Positions 16,728 through 24,308 of a stretch of 64,000 nt of DNA are shown here, piece by piece. The translations under genes were made by a program, and so were the position numbers. Numbering within the stretch: the stretch's first letter is position 1; every line of letters starts with the position of its first letter. The stretch is from Oscillospiraceae bacterium (GTDB lineage: Bacteria; Bacillota; Clostridia; Oscillospirales; Oscillospiraceae). The notes below the pieces were generated by a model. It made no database searches and was not told where the DNA came from. It was given only the letters and a program-made list of their open reading frames with translations. Location: assembly GCA_910575815.1 (NCBI GenBank), contig CAJTFN010000016.1, forward strand, positions 1 through 64,000. Reading direction: 5' to 3'.

Positions 16728-17129
16728 TCAGATGAATCGGTGCAAGGTGGGGCGGACTGGCTCAACAGTGAAGCCTTGGGAATCTAAGATGTCAGCCACA
16801 TCATGGAGTTGCTGCAGCAAGTCCTGCGGAGTGGGGACTTCCTGCACCGGGAAATGCAAGGCTGGGGCTCCATTGCCAAGCACCCCGGCGACATAATAGG
16901 TGATGTTATCATCGTTCACCCGGAACGGGTCGGCAACGATTTTCTCTTCCCTGTCCAGGAGGAAAACGCAGGGATGCACTCGCAGCGGTTCCGCATACGA
17001 GTGCCAGTACCCAGCGGCAATCACAAGATTGGGCAGGCACGCGGCAACAGAGGTGAGCCCTCTCTCCCCTTCCTGAAGCATTTCCTGGGCCAGCTGGCTG
17101 GCAGCGGCGCTCTTTCTATAAGCAAGCAT
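16728..17129 (-). CDS. Unknown 133-residue protein
   Basis: Minus-strand gene. The ATG at 17129 is preferred because GGAAGGGG lies upstream and a GCATATAAT motif sits 47 bp away; the frame extends further but without a ribosome site. Ala-rich helical N-terminus, then a beta-rich part with FLLDREEKIVADPF. No family recognised. Confidence 0.7.
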   Translation of the reverse strand: MLAYRKSAAASQLAQEMLQEGERGLTSVAACLPNLVIAAGYWHSYAEPLRVHPCVFLLDREEKIVADPFRVNDDNITYYVAGVLGNGAPALHFPVQEVPTPQDLLQQLHDVADILDSQGFTVEPVRPTLHRFI

Positions 17130-17175
17130 GATAATATTCCCCTTCCGAATATATATTCCTTGGTTTAGTTGGAGT

Positions 17176-17184
17176 ATTATATGC
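17176..17184 (-). promoter_or_regulatory. GCATAnnAT promoter-like motif
   Basis: Minus strand GCATATAAT, 47 bp before the ATG at 17129. Confidence 0.55.
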
Positions 17185-17204
17185 GAGTTGGTGGGGATTG
17201 ATTT

Positions 17205-17480
17205 TGCTGGTTTAGCAAAAGGAGGCCGCGGGCCAGCAGGAAATCTCGGCCGACGCCTGACACAAGGAACGGCAGACCGCTGGCAAAACCGGCGATAACC
17301 AGCCATTCTCCAACGCACACCATGGCGCCCATCCTGGCTATGTCGAGCTTCGAGAGAAACCTCCTCCATAGGACTGTATTCTTTTGTTGCTAAACCACTT
17401 TGATTTTTCAACAAGGAAAAGCGGGTGTCAGAACTCTGGCTTTCCAGCAGCCCGACACAGGTGAGTTTGGCTTTCAGATA
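17205..17480. repeat. Degenerate copies of the dispersed hairpin element
   Basis: GTTTAGCAAAAGGAGGC near 17208, TTGTTGCTAAACC near 17385 and GCCCGACACAG near 17448 resemble its outer and inner arms. No gene is seen from 17130 to 17967. Confidence 0.4.
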
Positions 17481-17508
17481 TACAAAAATGTAACGAGCCC
17501 CGTTAGGA

Positions 17509-17770
17509 TTGTAATATTTTTGTAATCCCTGAAAGCCCTGCGGCACAAGGAATTCCCCCTTATAATTACAAAATTACAATATTACAATTAAATTTTTATA
17601 AAACCTAATTCTTACCTCAAGAGCTTGTAGCAAAAGGGACGCCCAACGCCTGCTACGATTTCCACGCATACGCCCTGTAATTTTGTAATTCTGTAATTTG
17701 GCAGTCATACCCATTGTGCCGCAAGGACTTCAAGGATTACAACTTTCAGCATGGAATTTGTAATCGGCAT
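17509..17770. repeat. Large inverted element built of TTGTAAT units
   Basis: About twelve copies of TGTAAT or ATTACA. Two arms are imperfect inverted copies: 17520-17550 (TTGTAATCCCTGAAAGCCC, then TGCGGCACAAGG) and 17712-17742 (complement reads TTGTAATCCTTGAAGTCC, then TGCGGCACAATG), each followed inward by three AATTACA units. It ends about 200 bp before the nuclease-reverse transcriptase gene. It could be an iteron array, an operator or a structured RNA. Confidence 0.6.
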
Positions 17771-17789
17771 GGGCAGCCTGTAATTCCTC

Positions 17790-17855
17790 CCTGGCCATGT
17801 CGGGCCGCCGCAAGAAATTCCTCCCTGCCACTCCTTCTCTTTTTGCCAAACCAAC
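17790..17855. repeat. Dispersed hairpin element, partial
   Basis: CATGTCGGGCC inner arm near 17797 and CTTCTCTTTTTGCCAAACC outer arm near 17833. Confidence 0.5.
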
Positions 17856-17967
17856 TCCCCCCGCCGTATTGCGGCCGCTTCCCCTCCGTGGTACAGTGGA
17901 ACATAGCATCTCTGTATAGGTATATACACATAAGACCACAACGCACGGTTGAGATAGGGGTGGGGGC

Positions 17968-20808
17968 ATGAAAATCATCTCCTGGAATGTGAACGGGCTG
18001 GAGGCCTGCAAGCGTCATGGCTTCCTGAAGTTCCTCAAGAACACGAATGCGGATGTCTTCTGCTGTCAGGAAATCAAAAAGCAATGCCCCTTGGCCACCC
18101 CAGACTATCTTCAATTCTGGAACCCCGCCTCCCAGCCGGGGTACTCCGGCACGCTCCTTCTCTCAAAACGCCAGCCGTTGTCCATCCGCTACGGCATGGG
18201 TATCGAACAGTTTGACATGGAAGGCCGGCTTATCACTGCCGAATATGAGGATTACTATGTGGTCAACGCCTATGTCCCAAATTCCCAGGCATCCCTGGAG
18301 AGGCTGGCGTACCGCGTTGCGTGGGACGAGGCCCTCTATGAATACATCACCGAACTCTCTAAGCCCGCTGTTATATGCGGGGATTTCAACGTGGCCAGGG
18401 ACTATATCGATGTCTATCCCGAGAACCTGCGCAACGAAGAAAATCCTCCCGGGTTCATCTCGGATGAACGGGAGGGATTGAAAAAACTTCTGGACGCCGG
18501 GTTCCTGGATGTATTCCGCACCTTGTACCCAGACACGGAAGGCGCCTATACCTGGTGGTCCAACCGCCTGAAAAAACGGCTGGAGAACCGGGGATGGCGC
18601 CTTGACTATTTTGTTGTCTCCCAAATCCTGTTTGGAAATATATACGGCATCAAACACCACACAGACGTTCTGGGCTCAGACCACTGCCCAATATCCCTCA
18701 TCCTGAACTCCATCACTCCCAGGAAGGAAGTGTCCGGCGAGGATATGGCCGTCATGTGGCGCAGCGCCGACTGGGATAAGATGGAGGACCAGCTGCTCAA
18801 AAAGCAAAAGAAAATTTCCATTGCTGCCGCAAAGCATAACTGGCAGATGGTGGAGTGGCTGCAAAAGGAGCTGGTAAATACCCTATACGCCAGAATGCTC
18901 GCTGTTCGCCACGTTGTAAAGAACGCCTCAGAGCCCGGCATTGACGGTGTCCGATGGCGTACGGATGAGGAGTGTATGCGGGCAGCTCTGTCACTGCGTT
19001 CATATGGCTATCACGCCGCCCCCTACCGGGACCTTGAGCTTGCAGAAGATGAGGTCACCCGGCATATCCGCATCCCCATCTCCCGCGACAAGGCCATGCA
19101 GGCGCTGCACGCGTATTCCCTGGACCCTGTTGCGGAGGCGACGGCCGACAAAAAGTCCTTCTCCGCCAGGAAAGGCAGGTCTACACTTGACGCCTTTGCG
19201 CATCTACAAAAGATGTTAAGCCGCCCAGACCCACCGGAGTGGATTTTACGGGCCGATGTAGAATCGTGCTACGACAGCATCAGCCAGAAATGGCTCGTAG
19301 AGCATATCCCAATGGACGCACATGTCCTGCGGGAATGTCTGCGGGCAGGCCTGGTCAGCAGCGAGGAGTTTTTCCCAACAGACCGGGGCATCTCATTGGG
19401 CGCAAGCCTCTCCCCCATTCTTGGGAATATGGTTCTGGACGGCCTCCAGGCGGAAATCAGGCAGAGATTCTTCCCAAACAGGGATGGCGAAATTGACTAC
19501 GCGAACGGAGATGTTCTCCGCTACGCCGACGACATCATCATCACAACCAGGTCTTACGAGGAGGCAGAAAGAGCATGGGAAATTCTGGAGGAGTTTCTTC
19601 TTCCCCGGGGGTTGCGCCTGAATACCTCCAAAACATACATCTCCAACATACACATAGGATTTGAATTTCTATCCCGATTTTACCAGATAAGGCAGGGCGT
19701 TCTGACCGTGCGGCCGTCGGACAAGGCTGTCGCCCGGTTCGAGCATCGCCTGGAATCTTTTATCATGGGGTTTCGTGGCTCACAGCGAACACTCATCGCA
19801 AAGTTGAACAAGCGGCTTACAGGCTGGGGCACATACCATCGTGTGACAGACTCCTATATGGAGTTCCGCCGAATCGACTCGACCGTCCAGACGCTGCTGC
19901 TCAGAAAGATGGGCCTTCTCCACCCCAAAAGCAACCGGAAAAGAATCCTGGCGAAGTATTGGACTACCGGGGCCGGCGGACATCATTATTTCTCCCTGAC
20001 CACAGACCACACGGTCAAAGTCATCCGGCTCGCATCCCTTGACATCACAAAGCACCCTCCTTGCCGGGTCAATCTAAATCCATATCTGGATGAAGAGTAT
20101 CTTCTGGTTCTCCAGCGGCGGAGGGACATTCAAAAGGTCAGTGGTCAAAAATACAAAGCCATCTGGAACCGGCAGGGAGGCAGGTGTGCCTACTGTGGGC
20201 AGGAGATGCTTCCAGACCAGGACCTGGACGTTGTTGAGAGGAATATCGGCCAGGGCCAAGGCCTACGCAATCTCTGTTACATCCATAGGCGCTGCATTCA
20301 CGATGTTTTGGTGGATGTGGATGGTCTGCCGGATGAACACCTGGACCTGATTTCCATGCTTGCGGAGTTCACAAATGATGAATCAGATGCGGAATCTCCC
20401 TATTTAGAGCTATCGGAGTTTTTCCGGACCTGCGATAAGACCCCGGTTAGTCTCACCTTCTCCCAAATAGAGGGGATTTTGGGCGATAAGCTGAGCTGGG
20501 AAGCGTATTTCTATGATGCGTTCTGGCTCGATGATTTCCCTGGGCATGAGGAGATGTGGCTGGGTTATCCATTCCACTTCTTCATCCCGGAGGACCGTCC
20601 ATACTGCATTTCAGACACCTGGATAAAACAGGGATACGCAATCAAAGCCCTCTATGTGGATGAGCGAAGGATTGTCTTTCGCAGAGTGCGTCAGAATACT
20701 TCCAGTCTGAAAATTCCGAAAGCACTCACCTCAAAGCGGCTTCCGGATGCCGCCGTGCAGGAGTTAACTCGTTGCTTTGATGTTATCATCAGAAAGTATG
20801 GGCTGTGA
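17968..20808 (+). CDS. ExoIII-type nuclease-reverse transcriptase-maturase-HNH-like fusion
   Basis: 946 residues. Residues 1-248 are an exonuclease III/EEP nuclease with the active-site set intact: N7 (SWNVNG), E35 (CCQEIK), D139-N141 (GDFN), D213 (LDYF), D238-H239 (GSDH). Residues 300-575 are a reverse transcriptase nearest the group II intron type: PGIDG, D430 of motif A, GASLSP (482-483) and YADD (519-522). Residues 580-665 resemble the maturase X region (TGWGTYHR). C740, C743, N768, C770, H773 and C776 mark an HNH-type zinc nuclease whose first His is missing. Residues about 810-905 resemble a small LTFxxIExILG domain often found at nuclease ends. No intron RNA is apparent around it. ATG follows AGGGGTGGGGGC. 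Confidence 0.85.
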   Translation: MKIISWNVNGLEACKRHGFLKFLKNTNADVFCCQEIKKQCPLATPDYLQFWNPASQPGYSGTLLLSKRQPLSIRYGMGIEQFDMEGRLITAEYEDYYVVNAYVPNSQASLERLAYRVAWDEALYEYITELSKPAVICGDFNVARDYIDVYPENLRNEENPPGFISDEREGLKKLLDAGFLDVFRTLYPDTEGAYTWWSNRLKKRLENRGWRLDYFVVSQILFGNIYGIKHHTDVLGSDHCPISLILNSITPRKEVSGEDMAVMWRSADWDKMEDQLLKKQKKISIAAAKHNWQMVEWLQKELVNTLYARMLAVRHVVKNASEPGIDGVRWRTDEECMRAALSLRSYGYHAAPYRDLELAEDEVTRHIRIPISRDKAMQALHAYSLDPVAEATADKKSFSARKGRSTLDAFAHLQKMLSRPDPPEWILRADVESCYDSISQKWLVEHIPMDAHVLRECLRAGLVSSEEFFPTDRGISLGASLSPILGNMVLDGLQAEIRQRFFPNRDGEIDYANGDVLRYADDIIITTRSYEEAERAWEILEEFLLPRGLRLNTSKTYISNIHIGFEFLSRFYQIRQGVLTVRPSDKAVARFEHRLESFIMGFRGSQRTLIAKLNKRLTGWGTYHRVTDSYMEFRRIDSTVQTLLLRKMGLLHPKSNRKRILAKYWTTGAGGHHYFSLTTDHTVKVIRLASLDITKHPPCRVNLNPYLDEEYLLVLQRRRDIQKVSGQKYKAIWNRQGGRCAYCGQEMLPDQDLDVVERNIGQGQGLRNLCYIHRRCIHDVLVDVDGLPDEHLDLISMLAEFTNDESDAESPYLELSEFFRTCDKTPVSLTFSQIEGILGDKLSWEAYFYDAFWLDDFPGHEEMWLGYPFHFFIPEDRPYCISDTWIKQGYAIKALYVDERRIVFRRVRQNTSSLKIPKALTSKRLPDAAVQELTRCFDVIIRKYGL

Positions 20809-20809
20809 T

Positions 20810-20965
20810 TTTGGCAAAAGAGAAAGGCGCGGGGGACTCCATACGACCCGGCACAGATACAGCTCATCCATTGGGAATGGAGAAGGGCACACCTTGCCAT
20901 GTCGGGCAAAGACCGAATTTCCCCTTCCCCGCCGTCGCTCTCTTGTTGCCAAACCAGAAGACAGT
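20810..20965. repeat. Dispersed hairpin element
   Basis: TTTTGGCAAAAGAGAAAGG and CGCTCTCTTGTTGCCAAACC are the outer arms; CCCGGCACAG and CATGTCGGGC the inner. Nothing else is evident to 21193 apart from a weak hairpin near 21083-21112. Confidence 0.65.
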
Positions 20966-21193
20966 CAGCAATGCCCGTACTAATTAGGAGGAATCCCCCC
21001 AATTTCCTCGGGAGCCTGGAAGCATTCCAGACAGAGTGCCCTCGTGAGCCCGCATACACTTTGCCAGTATAAGCAAGACAAAAAGAAGGCCCTCCTGATG
21101 GCGGACCTTCTCACATTTGATTCCTCCCATACCTAGAGGCCGGAAGCATTTTCCCTGCTTCACAGGACCTTGCTACCCATGGGCGTTTGCTAA

Positions 21194-21526
21194 TCAATCG
21201 GGTGGGCCATTTTGAAGAAGCCATTGATAGTCCTGTCTGCAGTCCACCACATAGTCCACATACACAACATCATCCGCAATCTGGAAAATCAACATATACC
21301 TCTTCTCAAAAAGCGCAAAGCGATATGTGCTCTTTGGGATATAGTCTCCTCTGAGCCACGGATGCTTCTTAGGCGTATTCCTCAGAGAGTTTGCCGTTTC
21401 TACAAATTCCGATGTCAGCCGTTCTGCCGCCTCGCTGCTAACTCTCGCGAGAAATGCTGCATGGGAGACCAGCATTTGTGCAGCTCTCTCTGAAATGACG
21501 ACCCGATAGCTATTTTCCATTCGCAT
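21194..21526 (-). CDS. RelE/ParE-family toxin
   Basis: 110 residues; the start overlaps the end of the antitoxin gene, as usual for this arrangement. Fold features: helical N-terminus, WLRGDYIP and YRFALFEKRYMLIFQI strands, then VYVDYVVDCRQDY. RelE toxins cut mRNA at the ribosome and ParE toxins poison gyrase; which one applies cannot be read from this sequence. A second in-frame ATG (residue 3) is possible. Part of an addiction module with the gene at 21510. Confidence 0.85.
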   Translation of the reverse strand: MRMENSYRVVISERAAQMLVSHAAFLARVSSEAAERLTSEFVETANSLRNTPKKHPWLRGDYIPKSTYRFALFEKRYMLIFQIADDVVYVDYVVDCRQDYQWLLQNGPPD

Positions 21527-21797
21527 CCCCCGACACCTCAGCGATTGCTTTTCGCATCATTTCAGCAACCACATCGACGGAATACCCCTTGCTGCCTCGC
21601 ACTCTGTCTTCCTCCACAGCAAGAAGTTCCTCACGCAGATTTAACATAGCTTCCCTACGCTCATAAGTGGCAATATCCATTACTACCAGGTCGCCTTCCC
21701 CGTTCTTGGTCAGGAATACAGGCTGTGCTGTCTTCCTGCACATGTCAGCAACCTCATTGTAATTCTGGCGAATCGCAGCAGATGGTCGAATATTCAT
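21510..21797 (-). CDS. Phd/YefM-family antitoxin
   Basis: 95 residues from the ATG at 21797, which has AAGGAGG ahead; an ATG further upstream does not. The N-terminal MNIRPSAAIRQNYNEVADMC and VFLTKNGEGDLVVMD match the Phd/YefM DNA-binding domain; the acidic C-terminal helices would hold the toxin. Likely represses its own promoter through the palindrome at 21818-21836. Confidence 0.9.
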   Translation of the reverse strand: MNIRPSAAIRQNYNEVADMCRKTAQPVFLTKNGEGDLVVMDIATYERREAMLNLREELLAVEEDRVRGSKGYSVDVVAEMMRKAIAEVSGDANGK

Positions 21798-21817
21798 AAT
21801 GCCTCCTTGTTGTGCCC

Positions 21818-21836
21818 ATAGCAATATTTTAGCTAT
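21818..21836. promoter_or_regulatory. Operator palindrome of the toxin-antitoxin operon
   Basis: ATAGC, 9 bp, GCTAT, placed at the transcription start next to the -10 box. Confidence 0.55.
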
Positions 21837-21865
21837 ATTATAACCGTTTCTTGCGATTGAGTCAA
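21837..21865 (-). promoter_or_regulatory. Consensus promoter of the toxin-antitoxin operon
   Basis: Minus strand: TTGACT (21860-21865), 17 bp, TATAAT (21837-21842). Confidence 0.85.
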
Positions 21866-21938
21866 TTATTTTCCACCATTTTCACGGAAGCCCATTACAT
21901 CCCCTGTTTGCGGGTCACTGATACTTCGACGCAGTCAA

Positions 21939-21962
21939 AAGGCCCGCCGAATGGCGGGCCCT
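21939..21962 (-). terminator. Rho-independent terminator
   Basis: GGCCCGCC and GGCGGGCC (21941-21960); TTTTGAC follows on the minus strand, ending the phosphatase gene. Confidence 0.85.
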
Positions 21963-21966
21963 TCTC

Positions 21967-22593
21967 TTACGCATAGAACTCCCTCATATCGTCCAGCCGC
22001 AAACCGGCCAGCAGCCGATTCGGGTCATCATGCCCGCAGCCGCAGTCAATGTCCAATATCCCGGGGCCATGCCAAATGAATGACTTACCCGTCAGGTGCT
22101 GCGTGGGCGTATGACCAACAATGACTGTTTTCCCGGGCAGCGGCCGGCGGGTCATCCCAGCCTCTGGCCTTCCCCACAGCATGTCTTCCTCTGTTTCACC
22201 GGGGAAGCCATGAACCAGCCGGAACGCTTTCCCCCTCACTTCAATGTCCAGGAAGAGAGGCAATTTTGATAAATACGCAAGTAAGGCGTCCCGGTCCGGA
22301 TGCTCCGCCAAATCCATATGGGCAGGCCCACCACCGTTCAGCTCCCAATGCTTGCAGGCTCTGGGATGGCTGTCCTTTCCCAAGGCGTCCAAACACATCT
22401 TCTCATGGTTCCCCATCAGTAAGACCATGTTCTCTTGTTCCCGGATAAACTCCAAAACCTTCACTCCATCCAGGCCACGGTCAATCACATCGCCCAGGAT
22501 GTAAAGGGTATCTTCCTCAGAAAAACGAATCAGTTCCAGCAGCCGCCGGAACCGCTCGAATTCTCCATGTATGTCCGCGGTGCAGTATATCAA
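21967..22593 (-). CDS. PrpE-like metallophosphatase
   Basis: Calcineurin-type Ser/Thr phosphatase with all metal motifs in order: DIHGE near residue 7, GDVIDRG, GNHE, VHGFPG and GHTP. The TTG at 22593 is chosen because GAAAGGGGG precedes it and the longer ATG start would run into the gene at 22631. Length (about 208) suits the PrpE/diadenosine tetraphosphatase group. Substrate (phosphoprotein or Ap4A) is not decidable here. Operon with the upstream gene at 22631. Confidence 0.85.
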   Translation of the reverse strand: MIYCTADIHGEFERFRRLLELIRFSEEDTLYILGDVIDRGLDGVKVLEFIREQENMVLLMGNHEKMCLDALGKDSHPRACKHWELNGGGPAHMDLAEHPDRDALLAYLSKLPLFLDIEVRGKAFRLVHGFPGETEEDMLWGRPEAGMTRRPLPGKTVIVGHTPTQHLTGKSFIWHGPGILDIDCGCGHDDPNRLLAGLRLDDMREFYA

Positions 22594-22630
22594 TCCGCCG
22601 CACCCCCTTTCAAAATTTTGGTCTGTACGC

Positions 22631-22846
22631 CTAGTCTTCCTCGCAGCCAGCCTCAATCGTGGCTATAATATCTCTTCCCACAACGATGTACGTCAAATCC
22701 GCCAGCACGGCCCGGATGGGCTCCCCATGCTTCTCTGAGATATTCACCAGTACGTCGTTGACCTTCGTCACCTCGCTCAGGTAGTCCTCCCGCTCATCCG
22801 TTGCGGGGCCAAACAGCTGGACCACCTTGGAATCTTTCTGACTCAA
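22631..22846 (-). CDS. Unknown 71-residue protein
   Basis: Minus strand. A TTG at 22846 lies 10 bases after AAAGGAG and is the likely start; a GTG at 22873 is possible but has no ribosome site. The sequence pattern (KVVQLFGPATDERED, then a hydrophobic beta strand) is not recognised. First gene of a pair with the metallophosphatase. Confidence 0.65.
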   Translation of the reverse strand: MSQKDSKVVQLFGPATDEREDYLSEVTKVNDVLVNISEKHGEPIRAVLADLTYIVVGRDIIATIEAGCEED

Positions 22847-22877
22847 CAGAACCACGCTCCTTTCAGGATTCACTGTT

Positions 22878-22886
22878 ATGATATGC
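22878..22886 (-). promoter_or_regulatory. GCATAnnAT promoter-like motif
   Basis: Minus strand GCATATCAT, 32 bp before the TTG at 22846. Confidence 0.55.
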
Positions 22887-22964
22887 CCTTTTCGTGGCTC
22901 GAATCAGCCAAAACTTGCCAGATGGGGTGGCCGGCGTTTCTCTTGAAATCTAAAAAGATGATGA

Positions 22965-23235
22965 TAATATGCAGCTAATATGTTTTCAATATGAAGTTAA
23001 TCGGCCTTCTAATATGCTCTCAAACCCGCAACCTACCCTTCCAGCGAGCTTGCCCGGGTCATTTTCCGGCCTGCTTTGCCCCAAATCGGCCCTTCGGCAA
23101 ATGGCCGGGACTCTCCCGGCCTATCCGGTCAGTCCAAATCAGAAAAAAATATGTCGCCAATATGATAGTAATATGCTGTTTATATCTCTATCGGACATCC
23201 AAATCAGAAAATAATATGAAAATAATATGCTTTGA
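22965..23235. repeat. AATATG repeat clusters
   Basis: Nine or so copies of AATATG(C) in two clusters (22971-23020 and 23149-23232) around a GC-rich core containing CCGG-type hairpins. Layout resembles the TTGTAAT element at 17509-17770. Confidence 0.5.
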
Positions 23236-23239
23236 AAGA

Positions 23240-24130
23240 CGAACGAAGGAGTGAGAATACGCGTTGAAATGAGTGTTGGGGAGCAGCCTTGGTTTGGCAA
23301 GAAGAGAGCGGACCGTCGATAGGCGGTGGCGGCCCGGGGCCCCGACACAGTCTCGCTGCCTCCCCGAGATTCTTTGTCACAGGTTTCAGGGCGTGGGCGT
23401 GGGCTTCCCAAACACGTTTCGGTGGTTTTCCATTTGCGAAAGCCCTCGAAAGTAGTCTCCCAGTTCCAGAAACACCGGCTCCCGGCCCAGAAATGCCTCA
23501 GGAGGCGGTTCCCGGTCACAGGGCATCCCGGGGGCTGCCCAAGCCATAAAAGCCCACAGGCGGCCCCACGGGCTCCCGCCAAGCCAGCTTTCATGCAGAG
23601 TCCTCAGACAGGATGTGCCCAGCTCCCGAAACTGCCCGAGTCAACCCCCTGCGGTTCTTCAGACTTTCAGGTCAACTCGCAGGCCTCCCAGTCTCCTGGG
23701 CCAGTCCACGGGGTTTCCCGGGCAGAGTATGCCGGCTGCCGGAACATCCAGAATCAGCTCTCCTCCACCCCATTCGCCAGCCCAATTCGTTGGCCTCCTA
23801 AACAGGAGCTCCTGACCTCCATAAGGTCTCCAAGCAAGTGATTCCTGGCAGATGGCGCAAAAATGCGGAGGCAACGGCGAAAACTGCCCCAGAGCTCCGA
23901 GCTGCAGGCGGCCTTCGTAAACATGGTGCTTCCCAAACGGTTCCCCGGCGGTTCTAACATGGCTTATGACTCTTCCAAACTGTTATCGCCTGCTTTCATT
24001 ATGAGGTGAGCTGCAGATGGGTTTGTTTATATGGGAGAATAGAGAGGAGGGTTTGAGATAGAGAGGGGCCAGCGTGCGAGCTATAAAAAAGCACCGCCTG
24101 GCCCAGGAAGCCCGGGAGGCGGTGCTTTAT
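23240..24130 (+). other. Long stretch without a convincing gene, ending in a terminator
   Basis: Open frames here lack ribosome sites, have odd composition (Pro, Ser, Arg, Gly) and match nothing known. The stretch is GC-rich, full of short self-complementary words (CCCGGG, GGTTCCC, TTTCCCGGGC) and ends in the strong terminator at 24088-24128. A long structured RNA made rightwards is possible. A dispersed hairpin arm (TTTGGCAAGAAGAGAGCGG and CCCGACACAG) lies at 23288-23350. Confidence 0.4.
24088..24130 (+). terminator. Strong terminator hairpin
   Basis: AAAGCACCGCCT (24088-24099) pairs with AGGCGGTGCTTT (24117-24128), internal CCCGGG; usable in both directions. Confidence 0.85.
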
Positions 24131-24164
24131 TGAATGCGCTGTAGTACCCATGCCCTTTACTGTT

Positions 24165-24308
24165 GCAGCATTTGGGTCTTGCACTATTTTCGTCAGGACC
24201 CTTGCGCACGGCCCGAGTGATTTGCCACCGTGGCAAATCGCCCAAACTATGTCGGGCCACTCGCAGCTAACAAGCCCCGTCCGCAATTCTCTTCTTGTCA
24301 AATCAAAC
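24165..24308. repeat. Dispersed hairpin element with parS-like site
   Basis: GGCCCGAGTGA and ACTATGTCGGGCC inner arms, CTCTTCTTGTCAAATC outer arm; the loop carries the perfect palindrome at 24221-24237. Confidence 0.6.
24221..24237. promoter_or_regulatory. parS-like site, perfect palindrome
   Basis: TTTGCCACCGTGGCAAA, identical to the site at 30693-30709, more than 6 kb from the partition genes. Confidence 0.65.

Noticed and set aside
10840..20808. Canonical diversity-generating retroelement
   Set aside because: No template repeat or small accessory gene seen, RT has SP rather than SQ in motif 4, and the variable patches also differ at synonymous non-A positions. Kept only as a hypothesis.
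17480..21190. Group II intron around the RT gene
   Set aside because: No domain V-like hairpin or intron boundary sequences were recognised downstream, and an EEP domain precedes the RT.
23326..23841. 171-codon frame in the gene-poor stretch
   Set aside because: Low-complexity Pro/Ser/Arg composition, no ribosome site, overlaps inverted repeats and other equally long frames.
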